Part shown: positions 18,346 to 26,464 of the stretch, one piece after another
Position numbering within the stretch: position 1 is the stretch's first letter
Layout: each line of letters begins with the position of its first letter
Source of the DNA: Pontibacter pamirensis
Lineage (GTDB): Bacteria > Bacteroidota > Bacteroidia > Cytophagales > Hymenobacteraceae
Direction: 5' to 3'
DNA: 64,000 nucleotides
Assembly: GCF_010015475.1 (NCBI RefSeq)
Contig: NZ_SSNI01000008.1
Coordinates: 62,001 to 126,000, forward strand
Made by a program: the position numbers and the translations under genes
The notes under the pieces: generated by a model
What the model saw: the letters and a program-made list of their open reading frames with translations, nothing else
Databases searched by the model: none
What the model was told of the DNA's origin: nothing

Positions 18346-18633
18346 ATGTTTTGGCTAAAAGTTTATCATAGGATGATGAACAAATATAGTAAAATATGAT
18401 ACACCTGATCAGGAAGGTTTTCCACAATTTTATTTCCCTTCAAGCAACTGTCAGACCAGCGATTGTGTGTGAAAATGCCTGTGCCAGCGGCATGGTCCAA
18501 AGCTCCTGCACGATAATAGTAGTCTCTTGTAATATTTACCTTTAAGGTTTGTTCAATAATCCGTTAATCAGCAAGCTGTTATTTATAACAAACAACAGCG
18601 GCGGAATTGGACTGCGGAAGCATACTCTTTACT

Positions 18634-19521
18634 TCATTTTGCATAAGTACTTTCCTCAAAGAGGGGCAACTGCTGATTTGCTGTTGTTTCTGGCATTTCC
18701 TCCCGGTGCTGCGCTGCTTCCCAGCCAATCATAGCCATTTTGCGCTCACTTCCCCAACGATAGTCTCCAATACCGCCCACACTTTTAATGACCCGGTGGC
18801 ATGGTATGAGGAAAGCAATGGGATTGTTGCCGATGGCGGTTCCAACTGCCCTGCTGGCGGCTGGGTTTCCGATTTCCCGGGCGAGAGCGGAGTAGGAGGT
18901 AAGTTGCCCTTCCGGTATACGCAACAGTGCCTCCCATACTTTCAGTTGAAAAGGAGTTCCCTGCAGGTGCAACGCAAGTTTCTGCTGTGGCCTAAGCTGA
19001 TATTGGAAGAACTGATGCACCTGTTGGTGTAAAGCCTCCTGCCGGAGGTGTAAAGCCGCCTTTGGCCATAGTGCCTGTAGATCTGTCAGCGCCTCCTGTT
19101 CAGACTTGTAGAAGTGAAGGTGGCAAATTCCCTTTGCGGTGGATGCTATGATATAATCTCCGAACTGGCAGGAGCCCAGGCTGTAACTGATGTGCAGCTG
19201 CTCGCCTTGCCTTTTAAAATGGCCCGGGGTAATGCCTTCTATTTGCAGGAAAAGGTCGTGCAGGCGGCTGGTGCCGGAGAGACCGCTCCTATCTGCCGCC
19301 TCTGCAAGCGTGGCTGACTGAGCCAGTGCTACTTTGGCATGGTGCAGTGTGAGGTACTGCAGAAACTTTTTAGGGCTCACGCCAGCCCACGCAGTAAACA
19401 CGCGCTGAAAATGGAAGGGGCTCATGCAGACATGTGCAGCTATTTCGTCCAGGTCAGGCTGCCCCTTTGCCTGCGCCCGAATATAAGTCAGGGCCCTGGC
19501 TACTGTTTCATAGTGGTTCAT
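18634..19521 (-). CDS. AraC-type regulator fused to O6-methylguanine-DNA methyltransferase
   Basis: An Ada-like two-domain protein. Residues about 5-100 are an AraC-type double helix-turn-helix (MSPFHFQRVFTAWAGVSPKK, GLSGTSRLHDLF). The C-terminal half is a suicide O6-alkylguanine-DNA alkyltransferase with the active-site motif IPCHRVIKS and GNPAASRAVGTAIGNN. It repairs alkylated DNA and probably controls alkylation-response genes. The N-terminal Cys4 phosphotriester domain of E. coli Ada is absent, as in many such fusions. I chose the ATG at 19521; a TTG five codons upstream is possible but less likely. Confidence 0.9.
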   Translation of the reverse strand: MNHYETVARALTYIRAQAKGQPDLDEIAAHVCMSPFHFQRVFTAWAGVSPKKFLQYLTLHHAKVALAQSATLAEAADRSGLSGTSRLHDLFLQIEGITPGHFKRQGEQLHISYSLGSCQFGDYIIASTAKGICHLHFYKSEQEALTDLQALWPKAALHLRQEALHQQVHQFFQYQLRPQQKLALHLQGTPFQLKVWEALLRIPEGQLTSYSALAREIGNPAASRAVGTAIGNNPIAFLIPCHRVIKSVGGIGDYRWGSERKMAMIGWEAAQHREEMPETTANQQLPLFEESTYAK

Positions 19522-19590
19522 GCTGTGAAGTACCAAAAACCATGCGTCACTTTCAACCCGATTCTTGCTGATTTCGGGGTACTAAAAAAT

Positions 19591-19616
19591 AAGCCCCTGC
19601 ATGAGTGCAGAGGCTT
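19591..19616 (-). terminator. Terminator of the first TPR gene
   Basis: AAGCCCCTGCA (19591-19601) pairs with TGCAGAGGCTT (19606-19616) with one mismatch. On the minus strand it is followed by ATTTTTTAGT, and it lies just past the stop of the TPR gene at 19622. Confidence 0.75.
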
Positions 19617-19621
19617 TAGTT

Positions 19622-20341
19622 TTATTCGTTGCTGCTGGTTGGTATGCCAGACCGGAAGAAGCCTTTCGGGTCCGGCATCTGGTCTGTCAATTCTGTTATG
19701 TAGTTATAGTCAATTTGGGTCATGTTTATCGCGCGGCTTTTGTGCAGGTAATCCCAAGCATCGCTGTACTTCTTCTCATAGAATTTTACTTTCGAGAGGT
19801 TGTAAAGCGCAAAAGCATTTGCTGTATCTGCTGTGATAGCTTCAGAGAGATACTTGTTCGCTTTTTTAAGGTCTTTCTTTTTCTTTTTGCCCTCACTGTA
19901 TACTTTCAGGTAAGTTGCAGCGATGTCTGACAGCAACAAAGAGTTTGTTGGGTCATATCCAAGCGCTTTCTCATAATGTATGATTGCCTCTTCGGTTTGC
20001 CCTTTGGCTGAAGTAACCAATCCAAAAGCCCAATGTGTGTCTTTGTTGTCAGGGTTCAGGAGCCAGGCCAGGTTAAAACGGTACACTGCGGTATCAAGCT
20101 GCCCCTCGTTCATATACTCCCAGCCACGCTCCATAAAGAAGCTGCTGGCTTCCTGGCGGCTGGCAAAGCTCTTGTCGCAACTGGTCAGGAACTTCTCATC
20201 CTTTTTCTGCTGCTCTTCTGTTTTCGCTTTTCCCCCGAACATTGGCAGCACCTGCGGGTTCTGCTCAGCTGGCTGCTCCTGTGCAAAGCTAATGGAGGTG
20301 GCACAAAAAATGGCGACGGCGGCTAAAAGTAATTTCTTCAT
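19622..20341 (-). CDS. Secreted tetratricopeptide-repeat protein
   Basis: A 239-residue exported protein with signal peptide MKKLLLAAVAIFCATSISFA. After a low-complexity linker it carries about four TPR-like helix pairs (for example EYMNEGQLDTAVYRFNLAWL, KGQTEEAIIHYEKALGYDP and DTANAFALYNLSKVKFYEKK), a protein-interaction scaffold. It is a paralogue of the adjacent lipoprotein: both have a Lys-rich KF(L) segment, the SRxxAS/SRKLAS region, a D...W.(A/G)(F/Y)G(L/I)V motif and YLHKS near the end. It lies 78 bases downstream of the paralogue, so co-transcription is likely. No enzymatic domain is seen. Confidence 0.8.
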   Translation of the reverse strand: MKKLLLAAVAIFCATSISFAQEQPAEQNPQVLPMFGGKAKTEEQQKKDEKFLTSCDKSFASRQEASSFFMERGWEYMNEGQLDTAVYRFNLAWLLNPDNKDTHWAFGLVTSAKGQTEEAIIHYEKALGYDPTNSLLLSDIAATYLKVYSEGKKKKKDLKKANKYLSEAITADTANAFALYNLSKVKFYEKKYSDAWDYLHKSRAINMTQIDYNYITELTDQMPDPKGFFRSGIPTSSNE

Positions 20342-20419
20342 TTTCAGATTTATTCGATATAAAGCAGTTAATATGGCTGCTGAAATATAAAAGTAAGTTA
20401 ATGTCTACTATTTCGCAAG

Positions 20420-21148
20420 CTACAGCATCTGTTGCGGTGTATACACCCTTTGTGGGTCTTGCTTCTTCTCTAACAAGGCGGCAATAAAGGTTTTATCTGC
20501 AATTTCTTTGTCGCGTTGGATGCTCTTGTGCAGATAAGTCCAGGCGCTGCCATACTCCCGAAGGTAATAACAGTTTATGGCTAGCTTATAATAAGCATCC
20601 GCCTCGTTCGGGGAAAGTTGCACGGCCTGTTCCAACAACTTTCTGCTTTGCATCAGGTCCTCCGGATCCGCTTTTGCATAAAAGCGGCTCAGATGGCTGG
20701 TGGCCACATCGTTGAGCAGGCGCGGGTTTTGTTTGTCTTTCTCCAGCGCACGGTAAAGCAGGAACAACGCCTCGTCATACTTTTGTTCCCGCCCATACAC
20801 AATGCCATATCCCCAGAAGATGTCGTTGTTGGTGCTATCCATCAGGTAGGCACGGCCAAAAAGGTAGGAGGCTGAATCCTGCTTCCTGTCGTTGAAAGCA
20901 CGCTGGGCTTGCAGCACATAATACTCACTTGCCAGTTTCCGGCTCTTGAACCGGTCTGCATTCTCCTGCAGAAACTTCTCCTGCTTTGCCTTCGCTTCCG
21001 GCGTTTCCGGCTCCATTACCGGCACAACATCGGCCATGGAGAGTGTTGGGTGCTTAGGCATATTATTACTTTCCGTTAGCGCATTTTGGGTGTTGCAGGC
21101 ACTTATACCTAAAGCAAGGCCAACTGCCACCACCATATATTTTCGCAT
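20420..21148 (-). CDS. TPR lipoprotein, paralogue of the preceding secreted TPR protein
   Basis: A 242-residue protein with a lipoprotein signal (MRKYMVVAVGLALGISAC, Cys18) and TPR-like helix pairs. The aligned segments DIFWGYGIVYGREQKYDEAL and AWTYLHKS correspond to THWAFGLVTSAKGQTEEAI and AWDYLHKS in the neighbour, so the two genes probably arose by tandem duplication. One copy is lipid-anchored and the other appears soluble, suggesting a membrane-bound/soluble pair. Function is unknown. Confidence 0.78.
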   Translation of the reverse strand: MRKYMVVAVGLALGISACNTQNALTESNNMPKHPTLSMADVVPVMEPETPEAKAKQEKFLQENADRFKSRKLASEYYVLQAQRAFNDRKQDSASYLFGRAYLMDSTNNDIFWGYGIVYGREQKYDEALFLLYRALEKDKQNPRLLNDVATSHLSRFYAKADPEDLMQSRKLLEQAVQLSPNEADAYYKLAINCYYLREYGSAWTYLHKSIQRDKEIADKTFIAALLEKKQDPQRVYTPQQML

Positions 21149-21326
21149 TGATACTACTGGTTGTTTGGCCTACGTAACGTCTGACCAGCAGAATTAGTGC
21201 TTCTTCAATTAAAAACAAGCTTGCACCTGCAGGATTATGTAGCGCATGATACATCTTTTAGTCACACAATCGCGTTCCCTGAAAACTATTTTGCGACAAT
21301 TGGCGTTAAAATCATGACAAGTTTCT

Positions 21327-21334
21327 TATATTTG
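21327..21334 (+). promoter_or_regulatory. -7 box of the Xre-RES operon
   Basis: TATATTTG is an exact TAnnTTTG match, 20 bases ahead of the antitoxin ATG. A TTG lies about 24 bases upstream. Antitoxins of this type usually repress at this position. Confidence 0.5.
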
Positions 21335-21354
21335 AGACATAAAGCATTTTAACC

Positions 21355-21777
21355 ATGGGACAGGCACTCACCAACGATCTTAGCTACAAGCAAATTGACG
21401 ACCGGGACGTATTTATGCTTATTAGCACAGTACGGGAAGGCATAAAGTATGCCCTGTTTCAGTACATAGCCGACAAAAGCCCTTTCAGCACCACAGAGTG
21501 GTCTAATTTTTTGCACCTGTCGGAGCGTACGTTCCAGCGCTATAAGAAAGACAAGCGCACCTTCGACCCACTGCACTCCGAGAAAATACTAGAGATAACG
21601 CTGGTATATAATAAAGGCGTAGAGGTTTTTGGCGATAAAGCAAATTTTGATGCCTGGCTGGGTGCGAAAAATGTGGCCTTGGGAGGCATCAAACCCAAAG
21701 AGCTTTTGGATAGTACCTTTGGCATAGGGCTGCTGAAGGACGAACTGACACGCATTGAGCATGGTGTATTGGCATGA
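21355..21777 (+). CDS. Xre/MbcA/ParS-type antitoxin (DUF2384)
   Basis: The 140-residue antitoxin of a RES-Xre toxin-antitoxin pair. The N-terminal part (about 20-85) is a helix-turn-helix-like Xre domain including WSNFLHLSERTFQRYKKD. The C-terminal part has the DUF2384 toxin-binding signature, with FDAWLGAKNVALGGIKPKEL and a Leu-rich last helix, which blocks the RES active site. The stop codon overlaps the toxin start in ATGA, implying translational coupling. It should also repress the operon. Confidence 0.88.
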   Translation: MGQALTNDLSYKQIDDRDVFMLISTVREGIKYALFQYIADKSPFSTTEWSNFLHLSERTFQRYKKDKRTFDPLHSEKILEITLVYNKGVEVFGDKANFDAWLGAKNVALGGIKPKELLDSTFGIGLLKDELTRIEHGVLA

Positions 21778-22241
21778 TCGTATACCGGCTCAGCAGGGGT
21801 AAGTTTAGGAATGATCTTTCTGGCCGTGGTGCCGAACTAGCAGGCGGCCGCTGGAACAGCAAAGGCATCGCCATCCTGTATACCAGCGAGTCAATTGCCC
21901 TTTGCACCGTGGAAATAGCCGTGCATATGCCCTTAGGCATCGTACCTGCTGATTACTATCTCGTGCGTATCCACATTCCGGATGACGCCCCCACCAAAGA
22001 ACTTGCTCCCGAAGAACTACCTGCAGACTGGAAGAGCTTTCCGCATGCCAACAGTACACAGGAAATAGGGGATGCTTTTGTGCTGAAGAGCGAACACCTG
22101 GTGCTGAAAGTACATTCGGCCACTGTACAAGGCACCTATAACTACCTGGTAAACCCCCGTCACGCAGATTTTGGAAAAGTAGCGGCTATAGAGGCCGTGC
22201 CCTTTGAGTTTGACAAGCGCCTGTTTGTAAAAGAAGCCTGA
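21774..22241 (+). CDS. RES-domain toxin (NAD+-degrading)
   Basis: A RES family toxin, a group shown to deplete NAD+ and stall growth. The 155-residue product starts MIVYRLSRGKF with the conserved Arg, followed by GGRWNSKGIAILYTSESIAL and the conserved Glu in CTVEIAVHM; the domain continues through LVNPRHADF. All key residues I know for the family (Arg, Tyr, Glu, Ser) have plausible counterparts, so the toxin looks intact. Its start overlaps the antitoxin stop by 4 bases. Confidence 0.88.
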   Translation: MIVYRLSRGKFRNDLSGRGAELAGGRWNSKGIAILYTSESIALCTVEIAVHMPLGIVPADYYLVRIHIPDDAPTKELAPEELPADWKSFPHANSTQEIGDAFVLKSEHLVLKVHSATVQGTYNYLVNPRHADFGKVAAIEAVPFEFDKRLFVKEA

Positions 22242-22367
22242 TTACCTACTATTCAAAAAAGCTGCTTCCTCAACAAGACGCTGCTATTGCTGCCCCGCCA
22301 TTGCCTGCACGTTAATTAAAATTCACTGGCAAGCGAACTTAATTCTAAAATAATACAAGGTGCAGTT

Positions 22368-22394
22368 TTGCAAAGAATTTTGGAATTACCTTTG
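22368..22394 (+). promoter_or_regulatory. Promoter immediately before the phosphodiesterase ATG
   Basis: TTG (22368-22370), 16 bases, then TACCTTTG (22387-22394), an exact Bacteroidota -7 element, ending only 4 bases before the ATG at 22399. Transcription would begin at or within a base or two of the start codon. Confidence 0.55.
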
Positions 22395-22398
22395 TCCT

Positions 22399-23658
22399 AT
22401 GAAAAAGTACCTCCTCCTTTTGTGCATCTTAACAGAGGTAGCCACCGCCTCCGCACAGGTAGACATCACCCAAAAAGTAATTCCTAACAGGCAGAATAGC
22501 CCAGAGCAACAGCAGAAGCCGTACGTGATTATGATTTCGGCAGATGGCTTCCGGTACGACTATGCTGATAAATACCAGGCTGAAAACCTGCTGACTTTGC
22601 GGGAGCAGGGCGTGCAGGCGGAATCGATGTTGCCATCATTTCCTTCCAAGACTTTCCCGAACCATTACACCCTTGTTACGGGTATGTATCCGGCAACACA
22701 TGGGCTCATCAACAATTACTTCTATGACCCGCAGCGCAGAGAGAGCTATTCTATGCGTGAGAGACATAAGGTGGAGGACGGGAGTTGGTACGGCGGTGTA
22801 CCGCTTTGGGTGCTGGCGGAACAGCAGCAAATGCTGAGTGCCAGTTTCTACTGGGTTGGCTCTGAGGCTCCGATTCAGGGTGTGCTGCCTACGTATCATT
22901 ACGAATATAACGAGGCTATTCCTTTTAATGAGCGGGTGCAGGTGGTGTTAGATTGGCTGAACCTGCCGGAAGCGGAGCGGCCGCACCTGATTACCTTTTA
23001 TATGCCGGAAGTGGATCATGCGGGTCACAGCTATGGCCCTGATGCCCCGGAAACAAGAGCAGCAGTGAAGGAACTGGATGAAAACATTAAAAAACTGACG
23101 GATGCGGTGGCCACAACAGGCTTGCCTGTAAACTATATTTTTGTGTCGGACCATGGGATGACGCAAATAGATACTGAAAACACCTTGCTTTTGCCTGCTG
23201 CCGTAGATACGGCGAAGTTCCAGGTATCGGGTGGTGGTATGGTGGTGGAGCTCCACGCTAAAGATGAGAGCGCCATCAAAAGCACGTACAGAAAGCTAAA
23301 GCAGGAAGCAAAGGATTATAAAGTATACCGCAAAACGAACATGCCCGCCCACCTGCAATATGGAGCCAAAGACGATGCATACAATAGGGTGGGGGATATT
23401 CTGCTGCTAACAGAAGCGCCGAAGGTCTTTCATTTTTCAACGCGCAAACCTGCACCGGGAGCGCATGGTTATGACCCGGTATCGGTGAAGGACATGCATG
23501 CGACCTTTTACGCATGGGGGCCAGCCTTCAAGAAAGGAGAAAGAGTAGCATCTTTTCGGAATATACATGTTTACCCGGTGGTGGCGGAGATACTGGGGTT
23601 AAAGTATAACCATAAGATTGATGGTAAAAAGAAGCTGGCAAAGGAAATACTGCACTGA
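22399..23658 (+). CDS. ENPP-type secreted phosphodiesterase/nucleotide pyrophosphatase
   Basis: An alkaline-phosphatase-superfamily enzyme of the ectonucleotide pyrophosphatase/phosphodiesterase group. A signal peptide (MKKYLLLLCILTEVATASAQ) precedes the first metal-binding Asp in ISADGFRYDY. The nucleophile Thr lies in SFPSKTFPNHYTLVTG, and later ligands occur in YMPEVDHAGHSYGP, FVSDHGM and PGAHGYDP. This is the full zinc-ligand set, so the enzyme should be active on phosphodiester bonds of nucleotides or lipids in the periplasm. The ATG at 22399 gives a normal signal peptide; a GTG 13 codons upstream lies within the promoter and is unlikely. It converges on the small barrel gene. Confidence 0.9.
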   Translation: MKKYLLLLCILTEVATASAQVDITQKVIPNRQNSPEQQQKPYVIMISADGFRYDYADKYQAENLLTLREQGVQAESMLPSFPSKTFPNHYTLVTGMYPATHGLINNYFYDPQRRESYSMRERHKVEDGSWYGGVPLWVLAEQQQMLSASFYWVGSEAPIQGVLPTYHYEYNEAIPFNERVQVVLDWLNLPEAERPHLITFYMPEVDHAGHSYGPDAPETRAAVKELDENIKKLTDAVATTGLPVNYIFVSDHGMTQIDTENTLLLPAAVDTAKFQVSGGGMVVELHAKDESAIKSTYRKLKQEAKDYKVYRKTNMPAHLQYGAKDDAYNRVGDILLLTEAPKVFHFSTRKPAPGAHGYDPVSVKDMHATFYAWGPAFKKGERVASFRNIHVYPVVAEILGLKYNHKIDGKKKLAKEILH

Positions 23659-23700
23659 TGTAAGGCAAAAAAGCTCCGAAAGCCTTTTAGTCAGACATAA

Positions 23701-23736
23701 AAAAGCCGGCTCCATCATTTAATAGAGCCGGCTTTT
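23701..23736. terminator. Bidirectional terminator
   Basis: AAAAGCCGGCTC (23701-23712) and GAGCCGGCTTTT (23725-23736) form a 12-bp stem with a 12-base loop between convergent genes. A weaker AAGGC/GCCTT stem at about 23662-23687 precedes it. Confidence 0.88.
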
Positions 23737-23762
23737 AATTTAAAGCATGTAAACTTCTGTTA

Positions 23763-24365
23763 CTAGTTGTTTCTGCCAGGCAGGTAAATCTGAAGACCTA
23801 CTGCTAATGACAATCCAGTTTGAGCAGCATCATCGATGTCGACATTAGCACTACTTCTTATTAAGTTGAGCGTTCCTTCCAAGGCCACGTTACTAGCTAC
23901 AAAATGAGCGTAACCGGCTCTGACACCATATACGCGGGAAAGAATGGCATCACCATCACTGTCTTCTTCAGAGCTACCTGCAAGACCAATAACAGCCTCA
24001 CCAAACCATCTGTTAGTAGCTGATGCTCCTTCTGGGAAGTAGTAACGTATAAATGGCGTTAGTCCATAACGCCAGCTTTCACCTCCATCATAGATGGAAA
24101 GGCCAAGCTGAGCAGACGCACCAATGGCTGCATTATCGCTGATAAAGTAACCTGCTCTTGGTGAAACGTCAAAGTTGAAGGTTTCAGACTTAAAGTTATG
24201 GCCGATGTTACCAATGTCTGCTCCAACAAGCCAGTTACCCTCCTGTATAGCTTCACTAGAAACAGGTGCACTTGTCTGAGGCCTTGGTAGGTCTTGTAAT
24301 GTTTGCGCATTTGCACCTAATGTAAGTGCTAGCAATAATGCTGGGAGTAAAAATAAGCGTTTCAT
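23763..24365 (-). CDS. Small outer-membrane beta-barrel protein
   Basis: An exported protein with signal peptide MKRLFLLPALLLALTLGANA and about eight amphipathic strands (for example NWLVGADIGNIGHNF, SPRAGYFISDNAAIGASAQL, YGLTPFIRYYFP, YGVRAGYAHFVASNVALEG and TGLSLAVGLQIYLPGRN). This resembles the OMP_b-brl family of roughly 180-residue eight-stranded barrels. Function unknown. In-frame ATGs at 24380 and 24401 exist, but 24365 gives the cleanest signal peptide. Confidence 0.8.
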   Translation of the reverse strand: MKRLFLLPALLLALTLGANAQTLQDLPRPQTSAPVSSEAIQEGNWLVGADIGNIGHNFKSETFNFDVSPRAGYFISDNAAIGASAQLGLSIYDGGESWRYGLTPFIRYYFPEGASATNRWFGEAVIGLAGSSEEDSDGDAILSRVYGVRAGYAHFVASNVALEGTLNLIRSSANVDIDDAAQTGLSLAVGLQIYLPGRNN

Positions 24366-24401
24366 AGTTTTCTCTTTCATGGTTTTAAAAATTGTATTCA
24401 T

Positions 24402-24816
24402 ATCTTCTATTTACAATACATATATGTAAACGCCAAAGAGTCATAATTGTTCGGAAAAATGGGTAATATGCTTGTTTTAAAAGGTTTTAGCCTTTAAATG
24501 AGAGGCTAAGAGAGAGTTAGGTTAGCAAAACCAAATTGCATAAAACCTGCGCCGCTGCTCTTGGAGGTCGGTCCGGAAACTATAACAAAGGATAAAGGTT
24601 TTTACGGCTCCTTGAAAAGTGTGATGAACGAATTAGCCAGAAATAGCACTCATCTGCTGGTGTTCTGTTTTAAAAATGTATGGTGCCGCAGCTGCGGTTA
24701 TACCTCAGTTACAGAGCGAACAGACCGTGCTGATGTGGTGCAGATGCACGTATAGAAAAGCGACCTCGCCTGGCTTTCTTTATTTTGTTTGGAGGCTTAA
24801 AATTTGCGGATATTAG
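24402..24816. other. Intergenic region, no recognised gene
   Basis: The region contains a 64-codon open frame on the + strand (24561-24755) whose product (VGPETITKDKGFYGS..., with a CRSCGYTS cysteine pair) I do not recognise; composition does not strongly favour coding. Because it adjoins a decayed gene, it may be further debris of the same event. Confidence 0.3.
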
Positions 24817-25029
24817 TCACAGTTTATACACCTTGTCTAACTCTGTTGCGGTTACAGCGCAGTCGTAGGTGTCTCCTACTTTCTTCTTGAGAGCTTCTGT
24901 AGCCCCTTTCTCCCCATGGATGAGAAAGATTTGTTTGGGGGTTTCCTTGAAATGGCCAAACCACCAAAGCAGATCCCCCTGTTCGGCGTGTGCAGAAAGA
25001 GAGCCAATATGGCTTATCTCAGCATGTAC
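24817..25029 (-). pseudogene. 3' remnant of a beta-CASP/MBL-fold RNA-processing-type hydrolase
   Basis: Reading the minus strand from 25029 to a TGA at 24817-24819 gives about 70 codons with an unmistakable C-terminal beta-CASP motif: HAEISHIGSLSAHAEQGDLL, followed by QIFLIHGEKGATEALKKKV. The SAHAEQ and HGE segments correspond to the last conserved histidine motifs of the family (LSAHAD and the VHGE strand). The frame has no start codon and is closed by a TAA at 25030-25032 directly upstream, then by the terminator of the next gene, so the metallo-lactamase domain is gone. What remains is an apparently non-functional tail. Confidence 0.75.
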
Positions 25030-25072
25030 TTAGAATTGGAGGTTTGTAGTAGCCTTGCAATTAAAGACGGTT

Positions 25073-25114
25073 AAAATCAGAAGGGCAGCCCACTGCGGCT
25101 GCCCTTCTGATTTT
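25073..25114. terminator. Terminator overlapping the amidase stop codon
   Basis: The arms 25073-25090 and 25097-25114 form an 18-bp perfect stem (AAAATCAGAAGGGCAGCC and its complement) with a 6-base loop. The right arm runs into the TAA of the amidase gene; the poly-A of the left arm gives its U tract. Confidence 0.9.
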
Positions 25115-26165
25115 ATCGGGACTTGTAATCAGCTATAATGCCATCGCTAATCCAGTTGGCAAGTGCCTGTCTATTGTTTGCTATTACGAATCGCCTTTGA
25201 TCCAAATCATTGCGAATATTGCCAAGTTCGATGAAAACGGTAGGCGGATGCGTGTATTTAATGACGTACAGGCTACTGCGGTGGGACACATTACCGAAGT
25301 AGTCGCGGTTTGGCTGGTAGCGTTTGTACTTAGATGTAAATGTCTGGTGTATTGTTTCTGCCATTTTCTGGCCCAATGCGCTGTTCTCGTGGTGGTAAAA
25401 GAACACATCAATATTCTGGCTCTTGCTGCGGCTATCCACGTGTATCGCCAGCATGCGCTGGTAGGCACCTTTGTGCTGTGCATACAGGTTATTGATTGCG
25501 CGGGTGCGTTGGCGGAGGCGTTCCCTCTGGCTGTAGGATATTTTTTCGTTAGGATAATTTATCTCATCGGTATCCATCACCAGCACATTTTCATCGCGGA
25601 TGCCGTCATTCGGGTCCTGCACAATCATGTACACAGTCGCGCCATGCTCCATCAGCACCCGGGCCAAACGAATGGTGACATCGTAGGCATATTCATCTTC
25701 GGCAAGCTGGTAAGAGCCGTATTTTCCAACAGCGCCCGGATCCGGGCCGCCATGCCCGGAAGTCAGGTAATAGACAGCCCCTTTTAGTTGCTGGTCTTTC
25801 ACTTCTACATTCGCATATTTATCGCCGAACAGCGAAACGTTCATCCCTTTATGCGCTGCTGCTTTGCTTTTTGATACAGCACTTGCAGGAGCATCGGCAG
25901 CTGTGCCAGAGGAAACTGATGGCAGTAAATAAGTTTTACCGGCAAACAGGCTGTTGTCTTTGCCAATGTTGCCCTGGTTTAGCTCCAGAAAAGAGTTCAG
26001 GTGATTCGAAAAGTCTAGCCCATGCCGACGAAGCAGGGTGTAAATTCCGTCCCCTTTCTTTGCCACAACCTTCAGATAGGTGTCCTGGCCATAGGTTGTC
26101 AGGTTGATAACAAGCAGGAAAAACAGCGTTAAATATGTTTTCAAAACATCAGATTTTTTCGGCAC
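25113..26165 (-). CDS. LysM and N-acetylmuramoyl-L-alanine amidase (Amidase_3) protein
   Basis: A periplasmic peptidoglycan amidase. A signal peptide (about residues 1-27) is followed by a LysM-like segment (about 32-85: VVAKKGDGIYTLLRRHGLDF ... NSLFAGKTYLLP). The Amidase_3 domain (about 130-345) has the zinc ligands in YLTSGHGGPDPGA, the Glu in LAEDEYAYDVTIRLA, the His in LAIHVDSR and the catalytic Glu in TVFIELGNIRND. It should split the lactyl-Ala bond between glycan and peptide. It is monocistronic with its own terminator. Confidence 0.9.
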   Translation of the reverse strand: MPKKSDVLKTYLTLFFLLVINLTTYGQDTYLKVVAKKGDGIYTLLRRHGLDFSNHLNSFLELNQGNIGKDNSLFAGKTYLLPSVSSGTAADAPASAVSKSKAAAHKGMNVSLFGDKYANVEVKDQQLKGAVYYLTSGHGGPDPGAVGKYGSYQLAEDEYAYDVTIRLARVLMEHGATVYMIVQDPNDGIRDENVLVMDTDEINYPNEKISYSQRERLRQRTRAINNLYAQHKGAYQRMLAIHVDSRSKSQNIDVFFYHHENSALGQKMAETIHQTFTSKYKRYQPNRDYFGNVSHRSSLYVIKYTHPPTVFIELGNIRNDLDQRRFVIANNRQALANWISDGIIADYKSR

Positions 26166-26464
26166 ACGACATATTTCATGCGATAATACTAAGAAAAATC
26201 AAGGAAGGAAAATTTAGAAACTTTACGAAGTGTACCTGTTCTATAGCCTAATGCACCTGCTTATACAATCTAATGAATTGCTTATCAGAAGGATGTAAGC
26301 CAGGCGTGTGTGGCAAAACAGAATTTTAGCGGATGCTTAATTTTCAAAGCTGATGTTCAGGAGTCCTGAGCAGAAATGCACCCCCAGCAATGGTGGTAAC
26401 AGTACAGTATGGCTGGAGCTAGCGTAGCTTTACAAAAAATAAGGTGTGGAATAAGCCTGAGTGA

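Noticed and set aside
26396..26450. AGCTA-GCG-TAGCT hairpin downstream of the LytTR regulator
   Set aside because: A 5-bp stem with the T tract on the wrong side for the minus-strand gene; probably not a terminator.
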